From Talinum fruticosum (taxonomy: Eukaryota > Streptophyta > Magnoliopsida > Caryophyllales > Talinaceae): a stretch of DNA of 64,000 bases. The position numbers and the translations under genes were made by a program. Below the pieces are notes generated by a model. That model was given only the letters and a program-made list of their open reading frames with translations. It was not told the origin of the DNA and did not search any database. The stretch's first letter is position 1. Each line of letters starts with the position of its first letter. Shown in pieces: positions 50,141 to 61,471 of this stretch. Where the stretch lies: contig JAITYX010000053.1 of NCBI GenBank assembly GCA_021018815.1, positions 806,001-870,000 on the forward strand, written 5' to 3'.

Positions 50141-51951
50141 GTCGAAACAAACTAACCTTTCTCACTTCCTCTAACGAACCCAAGTAACTTCCTTTACTCG
50201 TGGTCCTTTTCTAAGGAAGAAGACTCTTAGGAACCCAGATTTGAATAACTTTGGGTTTGGTCAGATTATGAGTCTTTCTTTTAGAGAACCGAGTCTATGT
50301 CTCTTTCTTTTGAAACTCTTTCCTTTTATAAACAGGAGGAGAAGGTTTTCTCCTGTAAGTCGGCCTCGGCCTCGGCCTTCCTTTCATTCTTATGAATGGG
50401 ACCATGCTCAGCCTTCCCGAACTTCATAGTTTTGGAATCCTTTTGAAAAGCTCTGAGTAGGAATTGGATTCCTCGTCTTTGTTAAAACCAAGTCCTTCTT
50501 TTCCGAAGGTGACACATTTAAGAGCATGTCAAGGTTTTTCGACCTTGGGTAAATTTTAAAACAAGCTCTTGAGACTCATTGAGCTCTTGCTTCAAATGCT
50601 CATTTTCTCTTCGAGTAACTCGGACTCAGCCTCATTAGATTGAGCACTAGTCTTGAGTTCTCTTAGAGTAAGTCTCAGCTTTTCCAATTCATTTTTCAAA
50701 GAGATGCTCTCGAAGTAATAGACTCATGTTGTTCTTTAAACCGAGAAGAATCAGAATTGGAATTTTCTTCCAAAGTATAAATATATTTAGCTAAATCAAC
50801 TTTAGAAAACTTGAGGAAGTATTCAATTACCTCCTTTGTTTCCTCACCGTCCGAGCGATCCGAGTCCGAGTCCGATTTGGCTTCGAGTCCGAGAGTGCCA
50901 TTAGACACTTTGAATCATCTCGAGTCCTTATCATCTTCAGATGAGTCTTCATCACTCCAAGTGGCCATCATAGCCTTTTTCTTCTTTGTGTCCCTCTCTC
51001 TCCGGGACAGTCTTTGACTATATGTTCCTTGCTGCCACATTCAAAATAGCTGGAGTTCTTAGTTAAAGATAACTTTGAAGGGGAAGAATGTTTACCTTTT
51101 CTATCCTTCTTGTCTTTCTTATAGAACTCTTCTCTTGGCTTCTTATCCCATCTCTTGTGCTTCATCATTCTTTTGAAGCCTTTGGCGATAAGTGCCATGG
51201 GATCCTCTTCCGAGTCGAGCGAACTTAGATTTGCTTCTCTGTTTTCCGAGGCCTTCAGTGCGATGTTCTTTTTAGTGCTAACCTCTCGCATCCTCCTCTT
51301 CCGGTGGATCTCATGGGTGAGTAGCTTCCCAATGAGTTCGTTTGGCTTTAATAAGGACAGAGTTCCGAGCCTCTTCGATGGCCGTCACCTTGGGACCCCA
51401 TCTTCTCTTGGGTGGACTTTTGAGTATCTTCTACACATTTCCTCATGGGAAATCTTTCTACCCAGAGATTTGAGATTGCTAGTAATCTTAGTGAAGCGGA
51501 TGAACATCCGAGTGATGTTCTCTTCTAGCTCCATCTTGAACAGCTCGTACTTGTGAAGATATTGGCTTATCTTTGCTTGTTCGACTTGGCTTGTTCCTTC
51601 ATAAGTGTTGAAAAGCTTGTCCCACACTTCTTTGGATGTGTCACAGACCGACACTCGGTTGTATTCTTCCGAGCCGATGGCGCACATCCGAATGTTCATC
51701 GCCTTGAAATTCTTCCTGAACTTCTCTCGCTTCTTCAGTAGTGTACTCGGACTTTGTTTTGGGCACGAGTCTTGTTCTTCCATGTTCATTGGAATGTAGT
51801 TGCCTACTTGTATGATGTTCCGGACATCTTCATCGTGATCCAGCAGAAACATTCCATGAGCTTCTTCCAAGGCACAAAGTTAGATCCTTTGAACTTTGGT
51901 GGTCTCGTTGAAAGATCTTCCTTCATCGAACTCTCTATTGTTCCGAGCCAT
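50141..51951 (-). pseudogene. Copia C gag pseudogene
   Basis: The start codon at 51951 corresponds to the Gag starts of A, B and E. Blocks are readable at 51870-51385 (MFLLDHDEDV, QYLHKYELFKMELEENITRM), 51291-50968 and 50908-50696. The zinc knuckle at 51048-51007 reads YFECGSKEHIVKDC, with the first Cys changed to Tyr. The long frame 51870-51385 covers most of the UBN2-like core, making this the best-preserved Gag core in the window after copy E. Confidence 0.82.
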
Positions 51952-51996
51952 CTGATCTTTAAACCTTTGGATGGTTAAATCCTTTTTGAAAGGCTA

Positions 51997-52010
51997 GGCT
52001 CGATACCAAT
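51997..52010 (-). other. Primer-binding site of copia C
   Basis: The minus strand reads ATTGGTATCGAGCC, identical to copy B, directly next to the LTR end TTCA at 52011. Confidence 0.8.
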
Positions 52011-53511
52011 TGAAGGTTTGCTCTTGGAGAGACTAAGTCACCCAAGAGGCGGGTGAATAGGGTGAAGGGTAAATTTAAACAAATAATGGAAGATTAAAGT
52101 CTAAAACCGACTTTGAGGCGATCCGAGTCTAGATTGGACTCGTAAAAGTGTTAGCTCGTAAAATACGTGGAAACCCTCCAGGGGTAGAAAACCACGGGCA
52201 GTGCTAATCTAAGCACCAAGTCAAATCCACTATTTTGAATCCACAAAATACAAGAGAAAGACTCAACCTAGAATGGTTCCCTTAGACAATTCCTTACAAG
52301 ATTTTCCTAAACTTAGAAGTTCCCTTATCTCGATCTAGTACTTCCTAACTGAGGTAACCTTTACAGTTAGGGACAACCGAGCTGAGTTAACCCTTACAGC
52401 TTAGTTAAGGGACCTTACTCGTAAAGTAAGAGTAATTGTTTGTGATCGATTACAAGACCTTACAACTCGGAAAGATGTTTAGTACAGAGTTGGAGTTGTA
52501 AGTAGAAGATTGAATGAGAATTATACAGAGAGAGACAATTTCAGCAATAGGTTTAGCAATCTTCTTGTCTTGTGAAGTGGCTTCTATTTATAGATGACCG
52601 AGTAGATTAGCCGTTGTGACTATCTTCCGATTAGAAGTCCTCTCGTGACCGTTGCAATGGCTTTTTTGTGTGACTTAGAAAAATGTCCGTTGAGTTGTGA
52701 ACGTTGGGCAACGGCTCTTGAGTTCTTTGGGTGTCCCAATCCACTGGTGTTGTCTCGAAAGGTAGGGTGGAAATCACCGTTGAGCTTAGCGTCGAAGATT
52801 TCCGCTTTGGAAACAAACAACCCCGACACAATCTCGAAGTAGAAAAAGCCTTGTCTCGCTGGTGATTTGACATCTTGAAGCCGATTACTTTTGTAATTCA
52901 AAAGTAGGATAACCTTGTTTGAATAACCTATAAAAGTAAATCAATTTGGTTCTCAAAGTATAAAATAATTTGGTCCAAGATTAGACATAGATAATATTTT
53001 TAATTAAGATAATTAAGAGCATAATTATCTCGAGTCTTGAAAGAGTGGAATTTTCCGAGTCTAATATCCATTATACTCAAATTCCAACCGAGTAAGTCTA
53101 GAAGTAAAATAAGTCCGATAGAGAATATCGGAGAAAAGGAACTTGATCTAGACAAGCATAGTTCAAACGAAACATGTTGACTTTGAATTAACACAGTAAT
53201 TCAATTAAACTTAGATTACAAAGTCGACACTGAGTTTATGCACGTTAGAGCAAATTTTTGAACATGCGATATGTTTGAGTGTTATCCGAGTGACTCGAAC
53301 TGTGTGTGAAATGATAAGCAAGAGTATGCTTTCCGAGTCATTGAAAACATATGCAATAGTATCTCGTAACACTCGTAAAAGATTCTAAATCACTCGTAAA
53401 AGTTTCTAAAGCACTTAAAATGACTTGTAATCAAAACTTACAAGAGATGATGTCTCGTACTGATTCCTTGATGGTACTAAGAATGATATACCCGCAAAGT
53501 CTAAGTCTTCA
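52011..53511 (-). repeat. 5' LTR of copia C
   Basis: On the minus strand it starts TGAAGACTTAGAC at 53511 and ends ACCTTCA at 52011. The TATA box (TATAAATAG) is at 52592-52584. It carries several CTCGTAA strings, such as those near 52140 and 53362-53400, where copy D has CTCGG or CTCGA. Confidence 0.9.
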
Positions 53512-53757
53512 AGAATAGAACTCGATAACGAGTTCTGGGTATATGAACTCACCGAAGCACGTAAAGCTATAAACTCTAGTGGTTTTGATGTGAGCCAACC
53601 ACAAAAACGATGTGGTTGGGAAGAACTTGTCATCTAACGTGAGGTGTTGGGTGACAAATACTTTCGAGGGGTTAGAGGTACCCTCTTGAGTTTGTTTGGT
53701 GCGAGGTTTCTTGGTCGCAAACCATAGAAAATCTTGGACTGAACCTCTTTTAGGCAT
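53512..53757 (-). pseudogene. Copia D env-like ORF, N-terminal fragment
   Basis: M-P-K-R-G starts at 53757 on the minus strand, and the frame stays open to the C insertion. It contains LTLDDKFFPTTSFLWLAHI and FGEFIYPELV, aligned with A (16513 on) and B (12586 on). The frame is also open upstream through a Leu-Ser run encoded by the (GA)n/(CT)n tract, which is not taken as coding. The fragment carries no stop, unlike most of D. Confidence 0.7.
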
Positions 53758-53797
53758 GGCTGAAAATTTTAGAGTGAGAGAGAGAGAGAGTGAACTC

Positions 53798-53845
<48 letters not shown>

Positions 53846-54324
53846 TGAAGGCAAGAGCGAGTAAGCAAGAGAGTAAGTTAGTAGCGAGTAAAGTAGTGAA
53901 ATGAAGGTAAATGGATCCTATTTATAGCGAGAAAGGAATGTTCTTCAATATTTAGTCCGAGCTAAACCTCCAACAGTCGCCTCGGACAGGTGTGACGTTT
54001 CGCTTTCCAACGGTTAGAATTCTAGTATCTTTCTCCATCGGTTAGTTCTCCGATCGATGTGCGTGGTAGAGAGAGAGAAAAGGGAAATTTTAAAAGAAAT
54101 TTATGAAATTCTCCACTTATCTAGAGATGATTTTATAAGTTTGATGTCCATTTTGCTCAAAAACTAAGTCCGACTCGGTATGGTTTTTGAGTGACTCGAA
54201 AAACACAACCACATAATAACTCCTAACTCAATTTCACCCAGTCAACTGGACCAATTGTTATTAAGGCAAAGAAAACATATAACACATACTCATGCAAGAC
54301 AATTTCACTTAGAAAATCACATAA
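53758..54324 (-). other. Copia D pol-to-env spacer with (CT)n and internal TATA box
   Basis: Minus-strand TATAAATA (53926-53919) lies in TCTCGCTATAAATAG, shared with copy A, about 160 bases before the env-like ATG. The (GA)n run at 53783-53842 (a CT run on the coding strand) lies in the leader between them. Confidence 0.65.
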
Positions 54325-57300
54325 TCATGCATTAATCATGCCAAGCTCATTCCTAATAAAACAAAACCGATCCTCACTAAGTGGCTTAGTGAAAATATTA
54401 GCTAACTGAAATTTTGTAGGAATGAATTCAGGTTCAATATCACCTTTCTCATAATGGTCTCTCGAAAATGATACCCGACCTCAATGTGCTTTGTCTTTGA
54501 ATGCTCGAACTGGATTCTTAATGATGCTGATTGCACTATGATTATCACACTTGATTGGGATAGATTTGAATGAAAGTCCAAGATCCTTCAATTGTTGCTT
54601 GATCCATAGAATCCGAGCATAGCACGCTCTCGTTGCAATGTACTCAGCTTCAGTAGTTAATAGAGCAACCGAGTTCTTTTTCTTTGAATGCCAAGATATA
54701 AGGGATTCATCTAGAAACCGGCATGCTCCTGATCCGCTCTTTCTATCATCCTTGTATCCAACATAGTCGGCACTCGAGTATCCAGGTGAGGGTCGGTTAT
54801 AAGTCTCTCGAGAACCACGGACCTAGATTCCGAGTGCCTCGCAAGATACCTAAAAATTCTCTTTACCGTAGTGATGCGATTCTTTTGGATTAGCTTGGAA
54901 TCTTGCATAGAGACATACACTAAACATAATGTCTCGCTCTACTGGATGTGAGATATAGCAGAGATCCAATCATACCTCGATAGAGTTTCTAATCTACTCG
55001 CTTTACCTTTTTCGTCCGAGTCCGGTTTCACGCTACTACTCATGGGTGTTGTTGCATGTTTTGCATCTTGAAGCATGTACTTGTTCAGCAATTCCTTGGT
55101 ATACTTAGATTGATGGACATAGATACCATCTTTGTCTTGTCCGATTTGTAGACCAAGGAAAAAATTGAGCTCTCCCATTATGCTCATTTGGAATTCCTGT
55201 CTCATCAACTCGAACAATCTCGACAGAGATTTTCATTAGTAGCTCCAAAAATAATATCATCAACGTAAATCTGAGCAACAGGAAAGTCTCTCCCCTTGGT
55301 TTGTATGTAAAGAGTTTTGTCAATCTAACCTCTTTTGAAATCATTTTCAACCAAGAAACTGCTCAGTCTCTCATACCAAGCTTCGAAGCTTGTTTAAGAC
55401 CATAAAGGGCCTTTTGCAATTTGAAAATATGGTTTGGTAATTCATAGTTTTCAAATCCAGGGGTTGCTCAAAATAGATTTCCTCTTGAATGAAACCATTT
55501 AGAAAAGAACATTTGACATCCATTTGATACAACTTAATATTCATGCTTGATGCAAATGCCAAGAGGATTCTAATTGCTTTGATCCTAGCAACCGGTGCAA
55601 AGGTTTCCCCACAATCAATCCCTTCTTCTTGATTTTAACCTTGAGCCACAATTCTAGCCTTATTTCTGACTACCAATCCATCCTCATCCAGTTTGTTCTT
55701 GAAAACCCATTTGGTTCCTATGATTGGGTGATCGGAGGGTCGTTTGGTCAAAGTCCGGACTTGGTTTCTCTCAAATCGATTAAGTTCCTCTTGCATGGCC
55801 TCTACCCATTCAGGTTCATTTAGCGCCTTTAGTGCATTTATGGGTTCGAGTTAATGGTATGAATGTAGTGAATGCACATAGATTTTGCAAAGAAGAACAA
55901 GTTCTTACTCCACTTGTTGATATCGGACAAAATGTTCTCGAGTGGGTGGCTCGAAGCATATTTGAATACTCTACCTGTTCTCTCGGTTCACAAAGTTTAT
56001 TGGTTGTACTCGGATGATCTTCAATAGTCCGATCTAGCCGAGTTTGCTCATCCGCTTGACTTTCAGCATTCCGAGCCGGCTCCCGAGCTAGTTCAGTTTG
56101 AGTCATGATGTTCCGAGCCGCCTCATTCCGAGTTGCTTTCTTTTGACTTTGTCCGAGCTCAACTTCAGCAAGATCATCTTCATCTCGACTTAGTTTCGTA
56201 TTTAAGAATGTTGACTCACTTGTTTTTCCCCGATCAATCTCATCAAACACAACGTGAATATTTTCTTCTACTTTGTTAGTTCTTTTATTAAAAGCACGAT
56301 ATGCTTTACTCGTGAGATGAGTAACTCGAAAGATACCTTTATCCGACCGAGCATCAAACTTGGTCGAGTGATCCTTACCGTTGTGAACAAAAAACTTTCA
56401 TCCGAAGGGTTTGAAGTATGAAATGTTGGGCTTCTTACCCTTGTAAAGCTCATATGGAGTTTTCTTCAATATAGGTCCGATGAGGCATTTGTTCGGTGTG
56501 TAGTTTGTCTGTGTTGATCGCCTCAACCCAAAAACAAGTAAGGTAGATCGTGTTCAATCATCATTGTCCTTCCTATTTCTTCAAGAGTTCGGTTCTTTCT
56601 CTCCACTAATCCATTCTATTGAGGAGTTCTAGGTGTTGAGAAGTTGTGAGAGATTAGGGATGGCAGTGGGTCCTGGACCCAACCTAGACCCGCCAGATCC
56701 GACTCATTTAATCGGGTCCGAGTCTAAAAATTTGGACCCGATGGGTCCGGGTCAGGTCCGGGTCTAACTGTCCCGGTCCGGGTCTCAAAAATAAGACCAA
56801 GACCCGGACCCGACCCGAGACCTGTTTAAGACTCGAATACTAATTTTATTTTAAAAAATTTTTTAACAGTAGTATTCATGCAAATTTGGACCCGGTACAA
56901 TTTGGAAACCCTTCCCACAATTTGTTGTTAAGCTTTGATGGACTTTGAACTTTGTGGTGTCAAACTTTGATGAACTTTATGTTTAATATATTGGTGTATT
57001 TGGTTTGTATGAATTAAATATTTGGTTTGTACAATAGGTTGGTTGATAGATAGGTTAGTATAATGCTAAAGAGGTTATATGTAACAAAATTGCTTGTAAA
57101 TTTACAATAATATTAAAATAGGGCATAAAATACTAATTTTTAAACTCATATGATAAAAATATACAAGACCTGTTTAAGACCCATTTAAGACCCATGGACC
57201 CGCTAGGTCCGGGTCCGGTCCAAATTTTACAGACTCGCCGGGTCCGGGTCGGGTATGGGTCCAAGTCTAAAAAATTTAAATGGGTCCGGGTCCGATCGGA

Positions 57301-57520
57301 CCCGCCCGGACCCGACCCATTGCCATCCCTATAAGAGATACCATTCTTATCGCAGAACTCTGCAAATTCCGAGTAATCGAACTCCTTTCCATGGTTAGTT
57401 TGAATTCTTCCGATATGAGTCCGAGACTCGCTTGAATTTTCCTACAGAGCTTGCTGAACTCTTTGAAAGCTTCAGTTTGTTTTTGAGAAAACAAATCCAG
57501 GTAAATCGTGAGTAGTAAGA
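54325..57520 (-). pseudogene. Copia D pol remnant (integrase, RT, RNase H)
   Basis: On the minus strand the integrase core begins at about 57520 with a DLPGFVF-like segment fused to gag. The RKNRTLEE-type region lies just left of the MITE (about 56650-56570). The RT part includes KLYQMDVKCSFLNGFIQEE (55540-55484), YVDD at 55267-55256 and KYTKELLNKYMLQDAKHATT (about 55120-55060). RNase H lies at about 54720-54360 and the stop at 54327. Protease, the pre-integrase segment and the integrase zinc finger are absent through deletion. Frame breaks are frequent. Confidence 0.83.
56655..57331. mobile_element. hAT-type MITE inserted in copia D integrase (677 bp)
   Basis: The terminal inverted repeats are TAGGGATGGCAGTGGGTCC on the left and GACCCATTGCCATCCCTA on the right. 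Flanking 8-bp target duplications are TGAGAGAT (56647-56654) and TAAGAGAT (57332-57339), one mismatch. Next to each TIR are reiterated GGGTCCGGGTC-like motifs; the centre is AT-rich and non-coding. An 8-bp duplication with TAGGGATGGCAATGGGTC-type ends fits the hAT superfamily, so a transposase in trans would be needed. Confidence 0.88.
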
Positions 57521-58754
57521 GACTCAAGTTGTTCTTTGAACCGAGAAGAATCGAATTGGACTTTTCTTCCAAAGTATAAATATATTTAGTCAAATTAACT
57601 TCAATAACTTGAGAAAGTATTCAATTACCTCCTAAGGATTTGTCTCCTCGGTGTCCGAGTTGTCGATTCTGACTCGGATTCAGCTTCCGAGTCCGTTAGC
57701 ATCGGACACTTTGAGTCATCGAAACATCATCTTCTTAAGATAAGTCTTCATCACTCCATGTGGCCATCACAGACCTTCTTCTTCTTTCTGTCCCTCTTTC
57801 TCCTTGGACATTTCTTGACTATGTGATCTTTGCTCGCCACATTCAAAACAACTAGAGTTCTTAGTTAAAGATAACTTTGAAGGGGAAGAATATTTACCTT
57901 TTCTCGTCCTTCTTATCTTTCTTGTAGAACTCTTCCTTTGGCCTCTTTTCCCATTTCTTATGTTTCATCATCCTTTTTAAGCCTCGGGCAATGAGTGCCA
58001 TTGGATCTTCTTCTAAGCCTAAGGAACTCAGATTTTCTTCTCTCGCTTTCCGAGGCTTTCGACGCAATGTTCTTTTTGGTGCCGACCACGACATCCTCTT
58101 CTTCCGAGTGAATTTCATGGGTAAGCAGCCTTCCCAATTAGTTTGTTTGGCTTTAGTTGAGAAAGGTTCCGAGCTTCCTCGATGGCTGTCATCTTGGGAC
58201 CCCATCTTCTCTTTGGTAGACTTCTTAGAGTTTTTCCGCACATTTCTTCATGGGAAGTCTTTTTACCCGAGAGATTTGAGATTGTTTATAATCTCGGTGA
58301 AGCGTATAAACATCTACGTGATGTTTTCTTACTGCTCCATCTTAAACAACTCATATTTGTGAAGATATTGACTTATCTTCGCCTGTTTCACTTAGCTTGT
58401 ACCTTCATATGTGTTGACAAGAGTGTCCCACACATCTTTAGCCGTGTCACGAGGTTGACACTCTATTGTATTCTTCCGAGCCGATAGCACACATCGAATG
58501 TTGATAGCTTTGTAGTTCTTTCGAACTTCTCCGACTCCTAATTTGTGTACTCGAACTTTTCTTTAGGCACGGATCTTGTAACTTCTATCTTTATTAGAAT
58601 GTAGTTGCCTTCTTGAATGATGTTCCAAACATCTTCATCGTTGTCCAACAGAAAGCATTCCATTAGCTTCTTCGAGTGCACAAAGTTTGATCCTTTGAAC
58701 TTTGGTGGTCCGCTTGAAGATCTTCCTTCATCGAACTCTCCGATGTTTTGAGCA
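57521..58754 (-). pseudogene. Copia D gag pseudogene
   Basis: The start codon at 58754 follows the primer site. The UBN2-like core is fragmented over 58690-58000. The zinc knuckle region near 57865-57820 keeps CFECG but is shifted by an extra base where copy C has GCTGCCACA and D has GCTCGCCACA on the plus strand. The C-terminal TKYIYTLEEKSN segment at 57593-57560 runs almost directly into integrase sequence, marking the deletion junction near 57520. Confidence 0.8.
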
Positions 58755-58800
58755 TTATGATCTTTAGACCTTTGGATTGTTAGATCCTTTTGAAAGGCTA

Positions 58801-58815
58801 GGCTCTAATACCAAT
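58801..58815 (-). other. Primer-binding site of copia D
   Basis: The minus strand reads ATTGGTATTAGAGCC next to the LTR end. It is the copy closest to the plant copia consensus TGGTATCAGAGC. Confidence 0.8.
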
Positions 58816-60305
58816 TGAAGGTTTGCTTGTTGGAGAGTTTGAGTCACCCTAGAGGGGGTGAATAGGGTGATGAGGAAATTTTAACAAACATAGAAACTTT
58901 AAGCTTTAAAAGAATAAACCGAGAGAATGTGAGTCTAGATTGGACTCGGAAAAGTATACACACAAAGATACGTGGAAACCCTCCTAGGGTAGAAAACCAC
59001 GGTCGGTGTTAATCCAAGCACCAAATCGAATCCACTATTTTGAATCCTCAAAATACAACAGACAGAACTCAACCAAAATTGCTTCCTTAAATAATTCCTT
59101 ACAAGGTTTTCTAAGACTCGAAGTTCCCTTATCTAATCTAGTACTTCTTAACCGAGGTAACCTTTACAGCTAGGGACAATTGAGCTGAATTAACCCTTAC
59201 ACCTCAATTAAGAGACCTTACTCGAAAGTAAAAAGAAAGTTTGTGGATCGATTACAAGACTTTACAACTCGGAGAAGTATTAAGTAAAGACTTGGAGTTA
59301 TAAGAAGAAGATTGAATAAGTATTGTACTAAGAGATATAGTTTCAGGAATGTGTTCAACAATCTTCTAGTCTTGTGAAGTGACTTCTATTTATAGATGAC
59401 GAAGCATATTAGCCATTGTGTCCGGTTTCTAGACTGAAGTCTTTCCTAACCATTGTAACGGGTCTTCTAAGTCGCTAAGAAAAGATCTCGTTGATATGTA
59501 AACGTTGTGCAACGGCTCTTAGTTTCTAAAGGTGCTCCAGTCAACTATTGATGTCCGAAAAGTAAAGTGGAAACCACCGTTGAGCTTAGTGTTGAAGTTT
59601 TCCAGTTTTAGAAACAGACAACCCCGACACAGCGTCCGAGCCTTATTCGAAGTAGATAAGTCTTGTCTGCTAGTGATTAACAACTCGAAACCGGTTACTT
59701 TTGTAATTCAAAAATGAGATAGCCTCGTTTGGATAACCTTCAAAAGTAAACCACTTTGGTTCTCAAAGTATAAAATACTTTGGTCCAAGATTAGACATAG
59801 ATAATATAATTAAGATTAATTAAGTGTATAATTATCTTAGGCCTATAAGAGTGGACTTTTTTGAGTCTAATATTCATTATACTCAAATTCCATCAAAGTG
59901 AGTCCTAAGAGAGATCAAGTTAAAAAAGTGAAAACATCGAGTATAAAGACTTGATCCGGACAAATAATTCTCAAACACACAAACCGACTTAGAAAGAGAA
60001 ATTAACACTGTAATTCACTTTGCGTTGAAATATGCAGATCGAACTCGGATAAAAGTGTTAGAGAGATTATTTGAACATGCAATAGATTTGAGTGATGTCC
60101 GAGTGATGTCCGAGTGAGTTAGAAGCACTAATGTAGAAGATATAAAAGAGCATGTTTTCCGAGTCGATCGAAATGAATGAAAACTTATACAGGAGTTTCT
60201 ATAGCACTCGGAATGACTTGTAATCAAAATTTAGGAGGGATGAGGTTTATACCTGAGTATTCATGTAGTACTCATAATGGTTTAGATTTAGAGTTTGAGT
60301 CTTCA
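58816..60305 (-). repeat. 5' LTR of copia D
   Basis: On the minus strand it starts TGAAGACTCAAAC at 60305 and ends ACCTTCA at 58816. The TATA box (TATAAATAG) is at 59394-59386. The right flank AGGTG (60306-60310) is the expected target-duplication half; its partner has been lost with D's 3' end. Confidence 0.9.
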
Positions 60306-61256
60306 AGGTGAGACAACCTGGGAGCCAGATCCGCTTTCAATCCATTATGGTTTATTTATTTCATGCTTTTTAGTGCTTTTTGTATTGTGGATTTGAAATA
60401 TAATCGCTTTCAATTCCTCCCCGCCATCGCTTTTCTTTACTCCAATCCTATTTGCTTTTATCGTTTTATTAGCATGTTTGGGTGATTTAATTTTTGCACT
60501 TAGTTTGCTATATGCTTGGCTATTTTAACATATTTCTTTAACGCACAATTCAAATTAGTTGAGGCCCTATAGGACGGGCGAAATGGAAGGGCTTATCCCT
60601 ACATTTCGTACATTCTCACCCGAATCTAGATTCTCGGTTTTAGACTATTGGAGTCATTTTCTAAACCTCTTTCAAGCTTAGTCCGAACATACTAAGATTG
60701 GGAGAGTATTCTTTTATTTTTATTGGTTTTTATTCCTAAAACCGATCGGCGATTCCCCTTTTCCTATTTTATTTCTTTTTAATTGCATCTCGGAATTTCT
60801 TGTTTAAAATGCACAAAATTGGTTTATTTTTTGGCAACCAAGGCCATGGACCAAGATTGATTTTTCGGTTTCAACCTATGGTCGGCGCCGGACACTCGGT
60901 GAGCACTAGCTCTCGCCGGCGTTAGCCGATGGTCGAAGCTTGGCTTTGGTCCAAGCTAGTGTTATCCACTATTTTGGCCCAAAAGCCTTGCGACAGAATA
61001 TAGATTGTATTTTTTTATTTTTCTAAATTATGAAATAATATCTCGAGACTTCTTTAAAAATAATTTTTAAAAATGAAATAAGATTAATAAAATGTCAATA
61101 ATTATTCCGATTAATTTGTTCTAAATTAATTTATAAAAAAATTGAAAATCTACAAAAACCTATGTTCAAAAATAAATTTTCAAAAAGAATCTACAAAAAC
61201 CTAAAGACCCGACATTCGTCTGGTTCCCTTATGGGGGACGGGTCATGGTTCCTACA
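60306..61256 (+). repeat. Tat/Ogre-type gypsy LTR (right part)
   Basis: This region lies between copia D and copia E, has no copia similarity, and ends with TTCCTACA two bases before a typical Tat/Ogre primer-binding site. The left end is cut by D's insertion. A GC-rich patch at 60880-60960 (TCGGCGCCGGACACTCGG) is embedded. No coding domain is seen. Confidence 0.6.
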
Positions 61257-61258
61257 GA

Positions 61259-61276
61259 TGGCGACTCTACTGGGGA
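61259..61276 (+). other. Primer-binding site of Tat/Ogre-type element
   Basis: TGGCGACTCTACTGGGGA is close to TGGCGACTCCGCTGGGGA, which I know as the tRNA-Arg primer site of Ogre/Tat gypsy elements. It shows the element is plus-oriented; its body should continue beyond copia E, off the window. Confidence 0.75.
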
Positions 61277-61471
61277 TGTACAGCTCATTAAGAGGGTGAG
61301 ACTTGAAAATTTGAGTTGTGAGTTTTCTTAATGTGTTTTGCATTAGGCATGTTACATTTAGGCAGCCTTGGACGTAGTTGCTTTTAATTTCAACCATTAG
61401 GCTTTACCCTTAAGAACATCTTTTGGAGAAGGTTCTAACCGCTAACCCAGACAGGCCCAAGTAGGTTTGAT
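61277..61471 (+). other. Leader of Tat/Ogre-type element, up to copia E
   Basis: This is non-coding sequence just after the primer site, interrupted at 61472 by copia E. The last five bases, TTGAT (61467-61471), are the predicted left target duplication of E. Confidence 0.55.

Larger units (their letters stand above)
49731..53511 (-). mobile_element. Copia element C, 5' half
   Basis: This minus-strand copy of the same family comprises its 5' LTR (52011-53511), primer site, gag and the start of pol. It stops at about 49730 inside the GAG-pre-integrase region and has no 3' LTR in the window. Its right edge lies inside element D's env-like ORF, so C inserted there. The flank AGAAT (53512-53516) is the expected target-duplication half. 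Confidence 0.85.
53512..60305 (-). mobile_element. Copia element D, truncated, with internal deletion and MITE insertion
   Basis: This minus-strand copy has its 5' LTR at 58816-60305, then gag, an internal deletion, integrase (split by a hAT MITE), RT, RNase H, the spacer and only the first 82 codons of the env-like ORF. It ends at 53511, where copia C's LTR begins. The rest of the env-like ORF and the 3' LTR are missing. Confidence 0.87.

Noticed and set aside
53511..53511. Copia C LTR interpreted as copia D's 3' LTR
   Set aside because: No polypurine tract adjoins it, D's env-like ORF is cut in frame, and the LTR is followed by its own primer site and gag.
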